Of a stretch of DNA of 64,000 nucleotides, positions 17,051 to 25,621 are shown in pieces. The notes under the pieces are model-generated. The model worked only from the letters and a program-made list of their open reading frames with translations. It searched no databases and was not told the DNA's origin. The position numbers and the translations under genes are program-made. Each line of letters opens with the position of its first letter. Position 1 is the first letter of the stretch. The stretch is from Bradyrhizobium arachidis (lineage in GTDB: Bacteria > Pseudomonadota > Alphaproteobacteria > Rhizobiales > Xanthobacteraceae), in contig NZ_CP077970.1 of assembly GCF_024758505.1 (NCBI RefSeq), positions 2,790,001 through 2,854,000 on the forward strand, written 5' to 3'.

Positions 17051-17409
17051 AAAACCGACTGATTGCGAATGTCATTGGGTGTGCCTGCCTTACCCTGGCG
17101 ACGGCTGCCGAAGCCCGAACGTCTTACGACGGTCCCTGGAATCTTGTCTTCGTTACGCAACGCGGAAGCTGCGATCCGACCTACAATTTCTCAGTGAGCA
17201 TCAACGACGGCGTTGTGACGCACCCCAATCTGGTGAAGTTCAGCGGGCATGTCGGAAGATCGGGCGCGGTTCGAGCGTCGGTGACGGTCCACGACAAATA
17301 CGCGTCGGGTTCGGGAAGGTTGACGCGAGACACCGGCCACGGGACATGGAGTGGCCACGCAGGAGGTGCGCGTTGCTCGGGATATTGGACTGCGCAACGA
17401 AACCAGTAG
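17047..17409 (+). CDS. Small exported beta-rich protein of a bradyrhizobial family
   Basis: A 120-residue protein with a signal peptide (about residues 1-23, MKNRLIANVIGCACLTLATA then AEA). The mature part begins YDGPWNLVFVTQRGSCDPTY and continues with beta-strand-like, Gly/Ser-rich sequence (GRLTRDTGHGTWSGHAGGAR, CSGYWTAQRNQ). I recognise the pattern as a conserved small exported family of bradyrhizobia without assigned function. GGAGAG lies upstream at 17035-17040. Expression is probably controlled through the operator at 16904-16920, so it should be induced together with the RND pump. Two conserved cysteines (SCDPTY and RCSGYW) could form a disulfide. Confidence 0.78.
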   Translation: MKNRLIANVIGCACLTLATAAEARTSYDGPWNLVFVTQRGSCDPTYNFSVSINDGVVTHPNLVKFSGHVGRSGAVRASVTVHDKYASGSGRLTRDTGHGTWSGHAGGARCSGYWTAQRNQ

Positions 17410-17760
17410 AACACAATCAACATTGTCATTCTTTGCAGTACGCTCGCGGTGATGGGCGTGACCGGGCTGACCAGACCTCGGTTGTCGAAAGAGTGTCCCG
17501 ACGCATCTGTAGAATGATCCAGTGATTACCGTCGTTCTGGTCGGCGCTGACTGGAGCCGTTGTTGTAACGCCCCTTGTGCTGATCCTTGCAGCGGATAGC
17601 CCTCCACCGTGGCTGGGGTGACGGTCAAAGTCGTTGACCTGTTTGTCGCGGTGGAGGAGGCTCGGTGGTCGTTTCGGCGCCCATCCGCCGTACGTGTGTC
17701 TTCGCTCTGGACGTTCTGGTCAATTTGACTTAATGAGCAGTTGAACCTCGTCGCAAGGGC
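17410..17760. other. Intergenic region with a candidate TetR operator at its end
   Basis: No convincing gene here: open frames on both strands lack ribosome binding sites and known motifs. The final 50 bases hold the likely promoter of the tetR gene at 17761, including a short palindrome GTCAATTTGAC at 17719-17729. The rest shows no clear terminator or repeat. Confidence 0.5.
17718..17730. promoter_or_regulatory. Candidate operator RGTC-N5-GACT, copy 1
   Basis: GGTC-AATTT-GACT lies 31 bases before the tetR gene at 17761. The related AGTC-GTTTT-GACT lies in the hydroxylase promoter at 19551-19563. The 12-base core shared by the two is GTC(A/G)(A/T)TTTGACT. Location before both the regulator and the catabolic operon fits autoregulation plus control of the pathway. 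Confidence 0.5.
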
Positions 17761-18465
17761 ATGGCCAACATCGATCCGATCCGTCGCGCGGAAATCGGCC
17801 GCGAGAAGCGGGCGAGGACCCGTGCTCAACTCCTGGCCGCCGCAAATGCTCTGTTCGCGCGACAGGCGGTTGAGTCGGTCACGGTCGACGACGTGGTGCG
17901 GGAAGCCGGGGTCGCTAAGGGGACGTTCTACGTTCACTTCAAGGATCTGCCTGACCTGACGGCTGCCGTAGCTGACGAACTGGTTAAGGAGATCGACGAT
18001 CTGCTGCAACCGATCCGGCTCACCATCGATGATCCGGCGCTCCGCATTGCCTACGGCTGTAGTTGCTTCCTCGATCGGGCGCTCGCCGATCCTGGTTGGG
18101 CGGGCGTGGCGGCGCGGATGGCTGCAGCTGCTACGAGTGTCGGCACGGTCGCGCGTCGGCGTCTGCTCGAAGACATCAAGCGGAACACGAAGAGCCTGCG
18201 CCAGGGCGGCGCCGTAAGCGCCGAACTCGCTCTGGAGGTCGTGGTCGGCATCATGCTGCAAATGTTCGCCGCCATTGCCGAGGGGCGCTTGTCGTCGCGC
18301 CATCGCGAGGGCGCGATCGCAGCGATTCTCCGGGCGATCGGTCTCGACGCGCGCCAGGTAAAATCCGTGCTGGCGCGCCTGCCGGTGCAAACGGACGCCG
18401 CGCGAACCGGCTTGCCAGGGAAGGCCGCGACGGCGCGGCGGCGTACCATCGGTGGCGCCGTCTAG
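17761..18465 (+). CDS. TetR family regulator of the aromatic catabolic cluster
   Basis: A 234-residue protein with the TetR DNA-binding domain at about residues 18-64 (RAQLLAAANALFARQAVESV then VVREAGVAKGTFYVHFKDLP). The C-terminal ligand domain is divergent, and the last 30 residues are basic. It is convergent with the FAH-family hydrolase (22 bases between stops) and lies beside the ring-cleavage genes. Family and context suggest that it represses them until an aromatic substrate or intermediate binds. Candidate operators are at 17718-17730 and 19551-19563. Confidence 0.85.
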   Translation: MANIDPIRRAEIGREKRARTRAQLLAAANALFARQAVESVTVDDVVREAGVAKGTFYVHFKDLPDLTAAVADELVKEIDDLLQPIRLTIDDPALRIAYGCSCFLDRALADPGWAGVAARMAAAATSVGTVARRRLLEDIKRNTKSLRQGGAVSAELALEVVVGIMLQMFAAIAEGRLSSRHREGAIAAILRAIGLDARQVKSVLARLPVQTDAARTGLPGKAATARRRTIGGAV

Positions 18466-18487
18466 ACTTGGATCCCTCGTGCGACGC

Positions 18488-19453
18488 TCATGAGCCGACG
18501 ATCTCGGTCGCATGTTCGCCGAGATCGACGGCGCCGTCGCGGCTGCGGATCCGTGCTGTGATCCGATCGCCCGGCTTGAGATACTGTGGCCGACGCGCCT
18601 GTCCGTTGAGGAACAGCTTCCACAGCACGCGCTCCGGTAGCACCTGGAGCAGCCGGCGCACTGGCGGCGGCGGCACCCGTAACGCGCAGCCGTTCGGCGT
18701 GCCAGTCAAGAGCACGTCGCCGGGAACAATGTTCGCGAAAGTCGACAGCTCTGAGATCGTCTCGGCGGGCTTGAACACCAGGTTGGCGGTGGTGTCGCGC
18801 TGCCGGGGCGTACCGTTGACATCAAGCTCGAGCGCGAGGTTGTCAATACGGGGAAACTCGTCGCGTTCCAGCACCGTGAGCCACGGGCCGATCGGGCAGA
18901 AGCCGCGGTAACTCTTGCCCTTGAAGAACTGGGTTTGCGGCAGCTGCACGTCGCGCGCGCTGAGATCGTTGGCGATGGTGATTGCGAAGACGTAGTCGGG
19001 CAGCGTCTCGCGCGTTACCGTGACTGCGGACGAGATCGGCCGGCGGAATACCAGCGCGAGCTCGATCTCGTAGTCCAGCAATTTCACATGTGCGGGACGT
19101 GTCACCCTCTCGCCGCTCGAGCAGATTGAGGCGTCGGCTTTGGTGAAGAACATGTTGAACAGCTTGGCGTCGGGATCCATTCCGGATTCGACCATGTGCT
19201 GGCGGTAGTTGGCGCCCTGGCAATACAGCCGGCACGGCGTCGTTATCGGTGCCAGGATCTTCACCGAAGCGATGGCGATGCGCGCGCCGCGGCTGCAGGC
19301 CGCACGCCAATCGGCCTCGCCCTGTTCGATCAGCGCTGCCGTGGTCGGATAGTCGTCCGATAGAGGAGCGATCTCCGCCCCAGTCATCACGCCCCAACGT
19401 GGGCCGTTACCTGCTTCGAAACGTACCAGATTGATCGCCACTCGTTCCTCCAT
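18488..19453 (-). CDS. Fumarylacetoacetate hydrolase (FAH) family enzyme
   Basis: A 321-residue protein starting at ATG 19453; GTG 19441 with GGAGGA upstream is an alternative. FAH-family enzymes cleave or isomerise dicarboxylic keto acids using a divalent metal. Metal-ligand motifs are visible: LLDYEIELALVF (two Glu) and ANDLSARDVQ (Asp). The N-terminal motif CQGANYRQHM corresponds to the family's GLNYxDH. GDVLLTGTPNG closes the active-site part, followed by a longer C-terminus with KPGDRITARI. In this cluster it would act on the ring-fission product of the extradiol dioxygenase, where other pathways use an alpha/beta hydrolase. It is divergent from the hydroxylase and shares its regulatory region. 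Confidence 0.85.
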   Translation of the reverse strand: MEERVAINLVRFEAGNGPRWGVMTGAEIAPLSDDYPTTAALIEQGEADWRAACSRGARIAIASVKILAPITTPCRLYCQGANYRQHMVESGMDPDAKLFNMFFTKADASICSSGERVTRPAHVKLLDYEIELALVFRRPISSAVTVTRETLPDYVFAITIANDLSARDVQLPQTQFFKGKSYRGFCPIGPWLTVLERDEFPRIDNLALELDVNGTPRQRDTTANLVFKPAETISELSTFANIVPGDVLLTGTPNGCALRVPPPPVRRLLQVLPERVLWKLFLNGQARRPQYLKPGDRITARIRSRDGAVDLGEHATEIVGS

Positions 19454-19540
19454 TGCCCTTGTGTTGCCCGATCCCGGATCGCGATTTTGCTGTCCCAACA
19501 GCTGCTTGGCGCGCATTCCGGACCTTGCCAAAATCTCGGA

Positions 19541-19568
19541 TTGACGATTTAGTCGTTTTGACTATCAT
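19541..19568 (+). promoter_or_regulatory. Sigma-70-type promoter of the hydroxylase operon
   Basis: TTGACG at 19541-19546 and TATCAT at 19563-19568 are separated by 16 bases, a good housekeeping-type promoter. Transcription would begin near 19575, so the ATG at 19567 cannot be the start of the hydroxylase and the ATG at 19618 is favoured. The candidate TetR operator at 19551-19563 fills the spacer. Confidence 0.6.
19551..19563. promoter_or_regulatory. Candidate operator RGTC-N5-GACT, copy 2
   Basis: AGTC-GTTTT-GACT, extended by one complementary base on each side (TAGTC...GACTA, 19550-19564). It lies between the -35 and -10 of the hydroxylase promoter and within the region shared with the divergent FAH gene. 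It resembles the site before the tetR gene at 17718-17730. Confidence 0.5.
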
Positions 19569-19617
19569 GTTCAAAAATATTTGTCGACCCCGGTCGACGG
19601 TCAGGCGGGGAAGTCTC

Positions 19618-21234
19618 ATGGGTGTGGAAAGCATCGCGGCACGAGCGCCGTTTCGTGAAGTTGAGGTTGTCGTTGTCGGCGCCGGCCCGGTTGGGCTGAT
19701 GGTGGCGAACTTGCTCGGCATCGCCGGGGTGCAGGTCGCGGTGCTGGACGCCAATGAGGGGCTGCTCGGTCTGCCGCGGGCCATCGCCTACGATGCGGAA
19801 ACGCTCCGCCTCTTCTCACAGATTGGGCTACTCAACGACATCACGCCCGGACTCATCCGGAACCCTCGTGTCCGCCACCTCGATGCGCGCGGCCGCGTGC
19901 TGATGCAGGCGGACCCTCCGGCTTACGGGCCGTACGGCCACTCCTCGCTGGGCACCTTCTACCAACCGGAATTTGAGCGAGTTCTGCTCAGGGGGTTGGC
20001 GCGCTTCGACAACGTCACGGTGCTGTTTGGGCACACCGCCACCAATCTGGTGCAGAGCCAGGACGAAGCCGTGCTGTCGATAGCAACTCGCCAGGGCGCG
20101 AGCACGTTGCGGGCGAAATTCGTCGTTGGGTGTGACGGCGGCACGAGTCGGGTCCGCGATTTGCTCGGCGTCAAGCTCATCGGCTCGACCTATTCCCAGC
20201 GCTGGTTGGTGGTTGATGCCATTGTCAAGGGCCACACGGTCAATCAGATCAGCTTCTACTGCGACCCGAGCCGTCCACGCGTGGAACTGCCGGCGATAGG
20301 CGATCGCGTGCGCTGGGAATTCATGCAGCTTCCGGGCGAGACCGAGGAGCAGTTGAAGAACGACGGGCGGGTCATGGCGTTGATCGCCGACAACACGCGC
20401 TATCGCGAGGTCCGGATCGAACGCAAGGCGGTGTACACTTTCCACGCTCGAGTCGCCGATCGCTGGCGCAACAAGCGCGGATTTCTCGCCGGCGACGCGG
20501 CGCACCTGATGCCGCCATTCGCCGGCCAAGGCATGAACGGCGGCATGAAGGACGCCGTCAATCTCGCTTGGAAGTTGGCGTCCGTGCTCAAGGGGCTCGC
20601 TGCGGAGACGATCCTCGATAGCTACGAGCTCGAACGCGCGCCGGTAGTACGCAAGATGGTCGAGGTGTCGCGCCGGCTCGGCTCGGTGATCATGCCAACC
20701 AGCCGAAGCACTGCCGCGCTGCGCGATGCAGTCTTCGTCTGCCTGAACATGTCGCGTGCCTTCCGCAACTTCATCGGCCGCGGCGGCGTGGTGCCTCCGC
20801 CGGCGGTCGGCCGCAGTGCGTTGACCGGGGCAGGGGGCGATGCCCTGGTCGGCCAGATGCTGCCACAGCCCGGCGTCAAAACGCCGGACGGCTCTTTCCC
20901 CCTCGACACGTTTCAGGCGTGCCATCAGTGGCTGGTGCTCGGCATCGGTGTCGATCCGGCGACGATGCTCTCCGCGCGCGACCTCGGCATCCTCGATGCG
21001 CTCGATGTCAGCTTTGTTTGCGTCAACGGCCGCAGCGAGAGACCGCGGACGCTCGAACTGCGGTGTGACGACCCCACTTTCGATGCCTGGGTGAAGCGCC
21101 ACGCTGTGCACGCGGTGCTCGTACGCCCCGACCGTTTCATCGCCGATCGGCTCGATCCGAATGGACGCGATCTGCCGGTTCTCACCCCGTTCGCGCGGGC
21201 GCGCGGCATCACCGCGCCGCCGATCGCGGCCTGA
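19618..21234 (+). CDS. FAD-dependent aromatic hydroxylase (MhpA/PheA-like monooxygenase)
   Basis: A 538-residue flavin monooxygenase of the p-hydroxybenzoate hydroxylase superfamily, adding one oxygen to a phenolic ring with NAD(P)H. Start 19618 has GGGGAAG upstream. The FAD dinucleotide motif is VVVVGAGPVGLMVANLLG near residue 15. The DG motif is FVVGCDGGTSRVRDLLG at about 165. The GD motif is GFLAGDAAHLMPPFAGQGMN at about 290. The C-terminal thioredoxin-like domain is present, as in MhpA-type enzymes. It is followed 16 bases later by an extradiol dioxygenase, so its product is expected to be a catechol that is then meta-cleaved. The exact substrate is not readable. Confidence 0.9.
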   Translation: MGVESIAARAPFREVEVVVVGAGPVGLMVANLLGIAGVQVAVLDANEGLLGLPRAIAYDAETLRLFSQIGLLNDITPGLIRNPRVRHLDARGRVLMQADPPAYGPYGHSSLGTFYQPEFERVLLRGLARFDNVTVLFGHTATNLVQSQDEAVLSIATRQGASTLRAKFVVGCDGGTSRVRDLLGVKLIGSTYSQRWLVVDAIVKGHTVNQISFYCDPSRPRVELPAIGDRVRWEFMQLPGETEEQLKNDGRVMALIADNTRYREVRIERKAVYTFHARVADRWRNKRGFLAGDAAHLMPPFAGQGMNGGMKDAVNLAWKLASVLKGLAAETILDSYELERAPVVRKMVEVSRRLGSVIMPTSRSTAALRDAVFVCLNMSRAFRNFIGRGGVVPPPAVGRSALTGAGGDALVGQMLPQPGVKTPDGSFPLDTFQACHQWLVLGIGVDPATMLSARDLGILDALDVSFVCVNGRSERPRTLELRCDDPTFDAWVKRHAVHAVLVRPDRFIADRLDPNGRDLPVLTPFARARGITAPPIAA

Positions 21235-21250
21235 GTTCGAGGAGGCCTAC

Positions 21251-22363
21251 ATGTCCACCAACCCGTTGCTCAAGAATGGTCCCGGCAGCATCGAACTGCC
21301 GCGCAGCGCCTCGCCCGTCGTGAAGGCGAACCAGCTTCTGTACGCGCACTTCGAGCGCCCCGATCTCGAAAAAGCGGAGCGCTACCTCATCGACTTCGGT
21401 CTCGAAGTTGCCGCGCGGACCGAGAGTGAACTGTTCATGCGTGGAACCGGGTCGGCGCCCTATATCTACCGTGCCACTCGGGGGCGCAACGCCCGCTTCC
21501 TCGGGATCGGGCTCTCGGTCCCGAAGGCCGAGGATCTCGAGACGCTGGCCGGGAAGCTCGGCAGCCGTGTCGAGGGCGCCGACGGGCCGGGAGGCGGCTC
21601 GGTCGTGCATCTGCGGGATCCGGAAGGCGTCGCGGTGCACGTTCATCACGGCTTCATCCCGAGCGAACCGTTGCCGGTCCGCCCGCAGATCCTGCACAAC
21701 GCGCCCAGCCAGACTGTGCGCGTCAACGACACCCAGCGGCCGAAGCTCGAACCGCCACAGGTCACCAAGCTCGGCCATCTCGTGCTGGAGACGCCCGATT
21801 TCAATCGCAGTGTCCGCTGGTATATGGACGCGTTCGGCTTCATCCCGTCGGACGTGATGTGCCTTGCCGACGGCACGCCAGTGGGCTCGTTCACCCGCCT
21901 CGATCGCGGCAATGAGCCGAGCGATCACCACACGATCTTCGTTGCCATGGGGATGGAATCGAACGTCGACCATGTGGCGTTCGAGGTCGTGGATCTCGAC
22001 GCCGTGGAGATGGGGCAGCAAGTGCTGATGGCCAAGCGCTATCGTCATGCTTGGGGCGTCGGTCGCCATCTGCTCGGTAGCCAGATCTTCGACTATTGGC
22101 GGGACCCCTGGGGCCAGAAGCACGAGCACTACGCCGACGGCGATCTGTTCGACGCGGCACAGCCGGCAGGCTATCACCTGATGGACCGAGGCGGCCTCTA
22201 TCAGTGGGGGCCGGACCTGCCCGACGACTTCATCGACACCCGCATGACACCGGGACGGCTTTGGCGGGTGCTGAAGCTCGCGATCAAGGACAAGGCGCGG
22301 GTGAAGCTGCTGGTGGCGCTCAAGAACAGCATGACGAACCCGGGCCGCCATTGGCAGCGCTGA
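21251..22363 (+). CDS. Type I extradiol dioxygenase (VOC fold, BphC-like)
   Basis: A 370-residue ring-cleavage enzyme with a strong AGGAGG site. It has two VOC modules; the C-terminal one carries the active site. Expected Fe(II) ligands are His176 (KLGHLVLET), His241 (NVDHVAFEV) and Glu292 (QKHEHYADGD). The spacings of 65 and 51 residues match BphC-type enzymes (His146, His210, Glu260). A histidine pair at 226-227 sits where the catalytic His195 of BphC is found. The protein is about 60-70 residues longer than usual at the C-terminus, beyond the VOC fold. It should open the catechol made by the hydroxylase upstream. Confidence 0.9.
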   Translation: MSTNPLLKNGPGSIELPRSASPVVKANQLLYAHFERPDLEKAERYLIDFGLEVAARTESELFMRGTGSAPYIYRATRGRNARFLGIGLSVPKAEDLETLAGKLGSRVEGADGPGGGSVVHLRDPEGVAVHVHHGFIPSEPLPVRPQILHNAPSQTVRVNDTQRPKLEPPQVTKLGHLVLETPDFNRSVRWYMDAFGFIPSDVMCLADGTPVGSFTRLDRGNEPSDHHTIFVAMGMESNVDHVAFEVVDLDAVEMGQQVLMAKRYRHAWGVGRHLLGSQIFDYWRDPWGQKHEHYADGDLFDAAQPAGYHLMDRGGLYQWGPDLPDDFIDTRMTPGRLWRVLKLAIKDKARVKLLVALKNSMTNPGRHWQR

Positions 22364-22416
22364 GTGCCAGCTTGCCCTTCCGCAATTTCATCACGACTAC
22401 ACGCGAAAGGCATCCC

Positions 22417-24312
22417 ATGGCGGTGCGAGATCTCAGCGATATTCAGAGGATCGAGGCGGAGCCTCTTGCCTCGCGAGGCTTGCCGCGGACGACCTATGAG
22501 GTGTTCGCGGCGAGCGCGAAACGCTGGCCCGATCGGAAGGCGCTGTCGTTCTTCCTGACCGCTGACACCTATCAGCGCGCTTCGACATGGACCTATGCGG
22601 AGCTCCTGGCGGAGATCACCCGCGCCGCGAACGCGCTTCACGACTTCGGCGTCAGCGCAGATCATCCGGTCGCTTATGTGCTGCCGAACCTTCCCGAAAC
22701 CCACTTCACGATCTGGGGCGGGGAGGCGGCCGGGGTGGTGCTCGCGGTCAATCCGCTGCTCGAGCCTGATCTGATCGTCGAGATCCTTCGCGCGGCCAAA
22801 GTGCGGGTACTGGTAACGCTCGCGCCGTTTCCGGGCGCCGAGCTATGGAGCAAGCTTGCGCCGCACCTTTCGTCGCTCTCCGAGCTACGTGTGGTCGCGT
22901 TGGTCGACGCCATGACTTATCTTGGGGGCGCCGGGGGGACGGCGGTCGAGGTCGCAGCGGCGAGCGTGCCTGACGCCAAATTCGAAATCGTAGATTTCCG
23001 CGCGGCGATGCAGGGCCAGCCCGCCGATCACCTGGTCGCGCCGCGGACGATCACGGAACATTCCGTCTCGTCCTACTTCTGCACCGGTGGCACGACAGGC
23101 GCGCCGAAGATCGCGGTGCGCACACACGGCAACGAGATCTTCGATGCCTGGGCCGCGGCGCAAGTGTTCGGAGAGCGCGAGGAGCCGCGGACCTATTTAT
23201 GCGGCCTGCCGCTGTTTCACGTCAACGCGCAGCTCGCCACCGGCCTATTGCCGTGGATGCACGGCCACCACGTACTGCTCGCGACTCCGGAAGGCTACCG
23301 CGGCAAGAACCTGATCGCGCGCTTCTGGGAGATAGCGGCGCACTATCACATTGCAACATTCTCCGGTGTGCCGACGATCTATGCCGCCTTGCTCGAGGCG
23401 CCGATCGGGGACAACGACATCTCCAGCCTCGAATACGCGATCTGCGGCGCGGCGCCGATGCCGGCCAGGCTGATCGAGGCGTTCGAAGCCGAGACGGGCC
23501 TCAAGATCGTCGAGGGTTATGGGCTGACCGAGGGCACTTGCGTCTCCTCTCTCAATCCGCCGGAGGGCAAACGCCACGCCGGGTCGATCGGCTTGCGCCT
23601 GCCACACCAGCAGATGCGTGTTGTCATCCTCAATGATGCCGGGCGCTTCCTGAGAATGGCTGATGTCGACGAGGTCGGAACGATCGCCATTGCCGGGCCC
23701 AACGTGTTCGCGGGTTATCTCGATCCGCGACACAGCAAGGATCTTTGGATCGACATCGAGGGATCACGTTGGCTCAACACCGGCGATCTCGGGCGACAGG
23801 ATGGCCTGGGCTATTTCTGGCTGGCCGGCCGGCGCAAGGAGCTGATCATCAGGGGCGGGCACAACATCGATCCGAAGCTGATCGAAGATGCCCTCCACAA
23901 GCATCCTGCCGTGGCCATGGCGGCAGCGGTTGGCAGCCCCGATGTCTACGCTGGCGAGGTCCCGGTCGCCTATGTCCAGCCGAAGCCCGGTATTGCCGTT
24001 AGCGATCACGAACTGATGAACTTCGCTGAGACCCATATTCCCGAGCGGGCAGCAATCCCCAAACATGTGAGGATCATGCCGTCGCTGCCGCTGACGGGGA
24101 TCGGCAAGATCTTCAAGCCGGCCCTGCAGCAACGCGAGATCGAGGGGGTGGTGCGGGCCCAGGCAGCAAACGCGGGCGCGATCGTCGACGAGCTTTGGTT
24201 CGAACGAGATCCTCGCTTCGGACAGGTCGTTCGAGTTCGTGCCAGCGCGGGTGCAGCGCCCCTGCGGGCGGCGCTGGAGCGTTATGCGTTCAGATCCGAT
24301 GTGCTGGATTGA
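22417..24312 (+). CDS. Acyl/aryl-CoA ligase (AMP-forming)
   Basis: A 631-residue ANL-family ligase starting at ATG 22417 after AAAGG. It makes an acyl-AMP and then an acyl-CoA. Signature motifs are the P-loop FCTGGTTGAPKIAVRTHGN at about residue 225, the GYGLTEGTC motif at about 365, the hinge region TGDLGRQDGLGYFWLAGRRK, and the C-terminal lysine region LTGIGKIFKPAL. About 60 extra residues follow the normal end of the fold. It lies 53 bases after the dioxygenase and on the same strand. It may activate a carboxylic substrate before hydroxylation or a product of ring cleavage. Confidence 0.9.
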   Translation: MAVRDLSDIQRIEAEPLASRGLPRTTYEVFAASAKRWPDRKALSFFLTADTYQRASTWTYAELLAEITRAANALHDFGVSADHPVAYVLPNLPETHFTIWGGEAAGVVLAVNPLLEPDLIVEILRAAKVRVLVTLAPFPGAELWSKLAPHLSSLSELRVVALVDAMTYLGGAGGTAVEVAAASVPDAKFEIVDFRAAMQGQPADHLVAPRTITEHSVSSYFCTGGTTGAPKIAVRTHGNEIFDAWAAAQVFGEREEPRTYLCGLPLFHVNAQLATGLLPWMHGHHVLLATPEGYRGKNLIARFWEIAAHYHIATFSGVPTIYAALLEAPIGDNDISSLEYAICGAAPMPARLIEAFEAETGLKIVEGYGLTEGTCVSSLNPPEGKRHAGSIGLRLPHQQMRVVILNDAGRFLRMADVDEVGTIAIAGPNVFAGYLDPRHSKDLWIDIEGSRWLNTGDLGRQDGLGYFWLAGRRKELIIRGGHNIDPKLIEDALHKHPAVAMAAAVGSPDVYAGEVPVAYVQPKPGIAVSDHELMNFAETHIPERAAIPKHVRIMPSLPLTGIGKIFKPALQQREIEGVVRAQAANAGAIVDELWFERDPRFGQVVRVRASAGAAPLRAALERYAFRSDVLD

Positions 24313-24384
24313 GCGCGTGGTCCGAAATTATCGCGAACTGATCGGACGGTTGTGGCATCCAGGAACTTGGAGACGAGCGGCAAG

Positions 24385-25413
24385 ATGGTAACGAATACGA
24401 TAGGTAGCTCCCTGATGTGTGTCGGGCCGGGTGGTGGCTTCGAGGTCCGACAGCTTCCCCGGCGAAAGCCGGCGACCGGCGAGATCGAGGTCGCCGTCGC
24501 GGCGGCGTCGGTCAATCCCATCGATGTGCGGCGCGCGAAAGGATATGGCCGGCGGCTGTTGTCACTCATGGGAGCCGGCAGGTTTCCGATGGTGCTCGGT
24601 AATGATGTCGCAGGCACCGTGACCGCCGTCGGCAACAATGCCGGGGCGTTCAAGGTTGGTGATCGCGTCTATGGCGTGAAGCCGCCATCGGTCGAGGGGA
24701 CCCATGCCAGCCACGTGCTGGTCAAGGCTGGGCATGTGCTGCCCGCGCCCGCGGGGCGGGATCTTCAGGCTCTCGCGGCTGTCCCCTACAGTTTCGTGAC
24801 GATGTGGCTTGCGGTGCGCGGTTCGGGGTTGACACGGCAGAATGCCGGTGGAAAGCGCGTGCTCGTCCACGGCGCGGCTGGTGGCCTCGGGATACTCGCG
24901 CTGCAGATGCTGTCCAGATGGGGCGCGCAACCGACGGCGATCGCGCGTCCGCCGGATTTCGCGGCCTGCCGGCAGGCGGGGGCGGCTGAAGTGCTCGACG
25001 GCAGCATCAAGCCATTCGCGTCGCTGTCGCGGGCGTTCGATGCGACGCTCAATTTCGCTGCCTGGGAGGACGATCTTGCATTGCTCGGTTGCCTTCGCCG
25101 CGACGCGCTCGGCCATGCCACCACGGTGCACCCGTTGCTCGCGAATTTCGACGAACTCGGCTGGCTGCGTGGCGCCCTGAAGACGTTCTCCGACAAGCGG
25201 CGTCACCGGGCGGCCTTGCCGGAGGGTACGCAAAACTACGCCTGGACCGTCTTTCGGCCCGACGCCTCCGCGCTGCAGGAGTTGCGCCAGTCGGTCGAGC
25301 AGCAATGTGATGGTCTTACCATTGGCCTGCGAACGCCGCTGGCCGGTGCGGCCCAGGCCTTTGATCATGTCAGGAACCGGCAGCGCGGGCGTGCGCTGAT
25401 CCTGCCCGAGTAA
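24385..25413 (+). CDS. MDR family NAD(P)H oxidoreductase (quinone reductase-like, zinc-free)
   Basis: A 342-residue medium-chain dehydrogenase/reductase. ATG 24385 is preferred; GTG 24352 would add 11 residues. The GroES-like half has VNPIDVRRAKGYG and GNDVAGTVTAVG. The Rossmann half has VLVHGAAGGLGILALQML as nucleotide loop. There are no zinc-binding Cys/His sets, as in quinone reductase and reticulon-4-interacting types. It closes the aromatic cluster, 72 bases after the CoA ligase. It could reduce an enone or quinone arising in the pathway, but the substrate is not predictable from sequence. Confidence 0.85.
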   Translation: MVTNTIGSSLMCVGPGGGFEVRQLPRRKPATGEIEVAVAAASVNPIDVRRAKGYGRRLLSLMGAGRFPMVLGNDVAGTVTAVGNNAGAFKVGDRVYGVKPPSVEGTHASHVLVKAGHVLPAPAGRDLQALAAVPYSFVTMWLAVRGSGLTRQNAGGKRVLVHGAAGGLGILALQMLSRWGAQPTAIARPPDFAACRQAGAAEVLDGSIKPFASLSRAFDATLNFAAWEDDLALLGCLRRDALGHATTVHPLLANFDELGWLRGALKTFSDKRRHRAALPEGTQNYAWTVFRPDASALQELRQSVEQQCDGLTIGLRTPLAGAAQAFDHVRNRQRGRALILPE

Positions 25414-25621
25414 CGTGTTAGCAGAATCGAGTGGGCGGATTGGCAAGCGCGTGTCGGCTATGGCTTTTCCACCTACTTTCCGGTCACGGGCCTTGCGATC
25501 TCAAACTGGGGTCGGGATAGAAACTAGCTCGTGAATGTTTTTTACCGAACCGGCTTGCCACTTTCCGCCGTTGCTGATTCAAAGCTCTACGTTGTTCGCC
25601 AATCGTTATAGGGCCAGCTTC

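Noticed and set aside
18499..18527. 9-bp stem CGATCTCGG / CCGAGATCG with 11-base loop as a terminator between convergent tetR and FAH genes
   Set aside because: It lies inside the last codons of the FAH gene and has no T tract on either side, so it is probably a coding coincidence.
19828..22351. Minus-strand frames of about 380-430 residues opposite the hydroxylase and dioxygenase
   Set aside because: No motif, no ribosome binding site, and composition of antisense translation. The plus-strand enzymes have all expected active-site residues.
22096..22416. Upstream extension of the acyl-CoA ligase frame at 22417
   Set aside because: The extra 107 residues lie within the dioxygenase gene in another frame and are Arg/Gly-rich; the family start with AAAGG fits at 22417.
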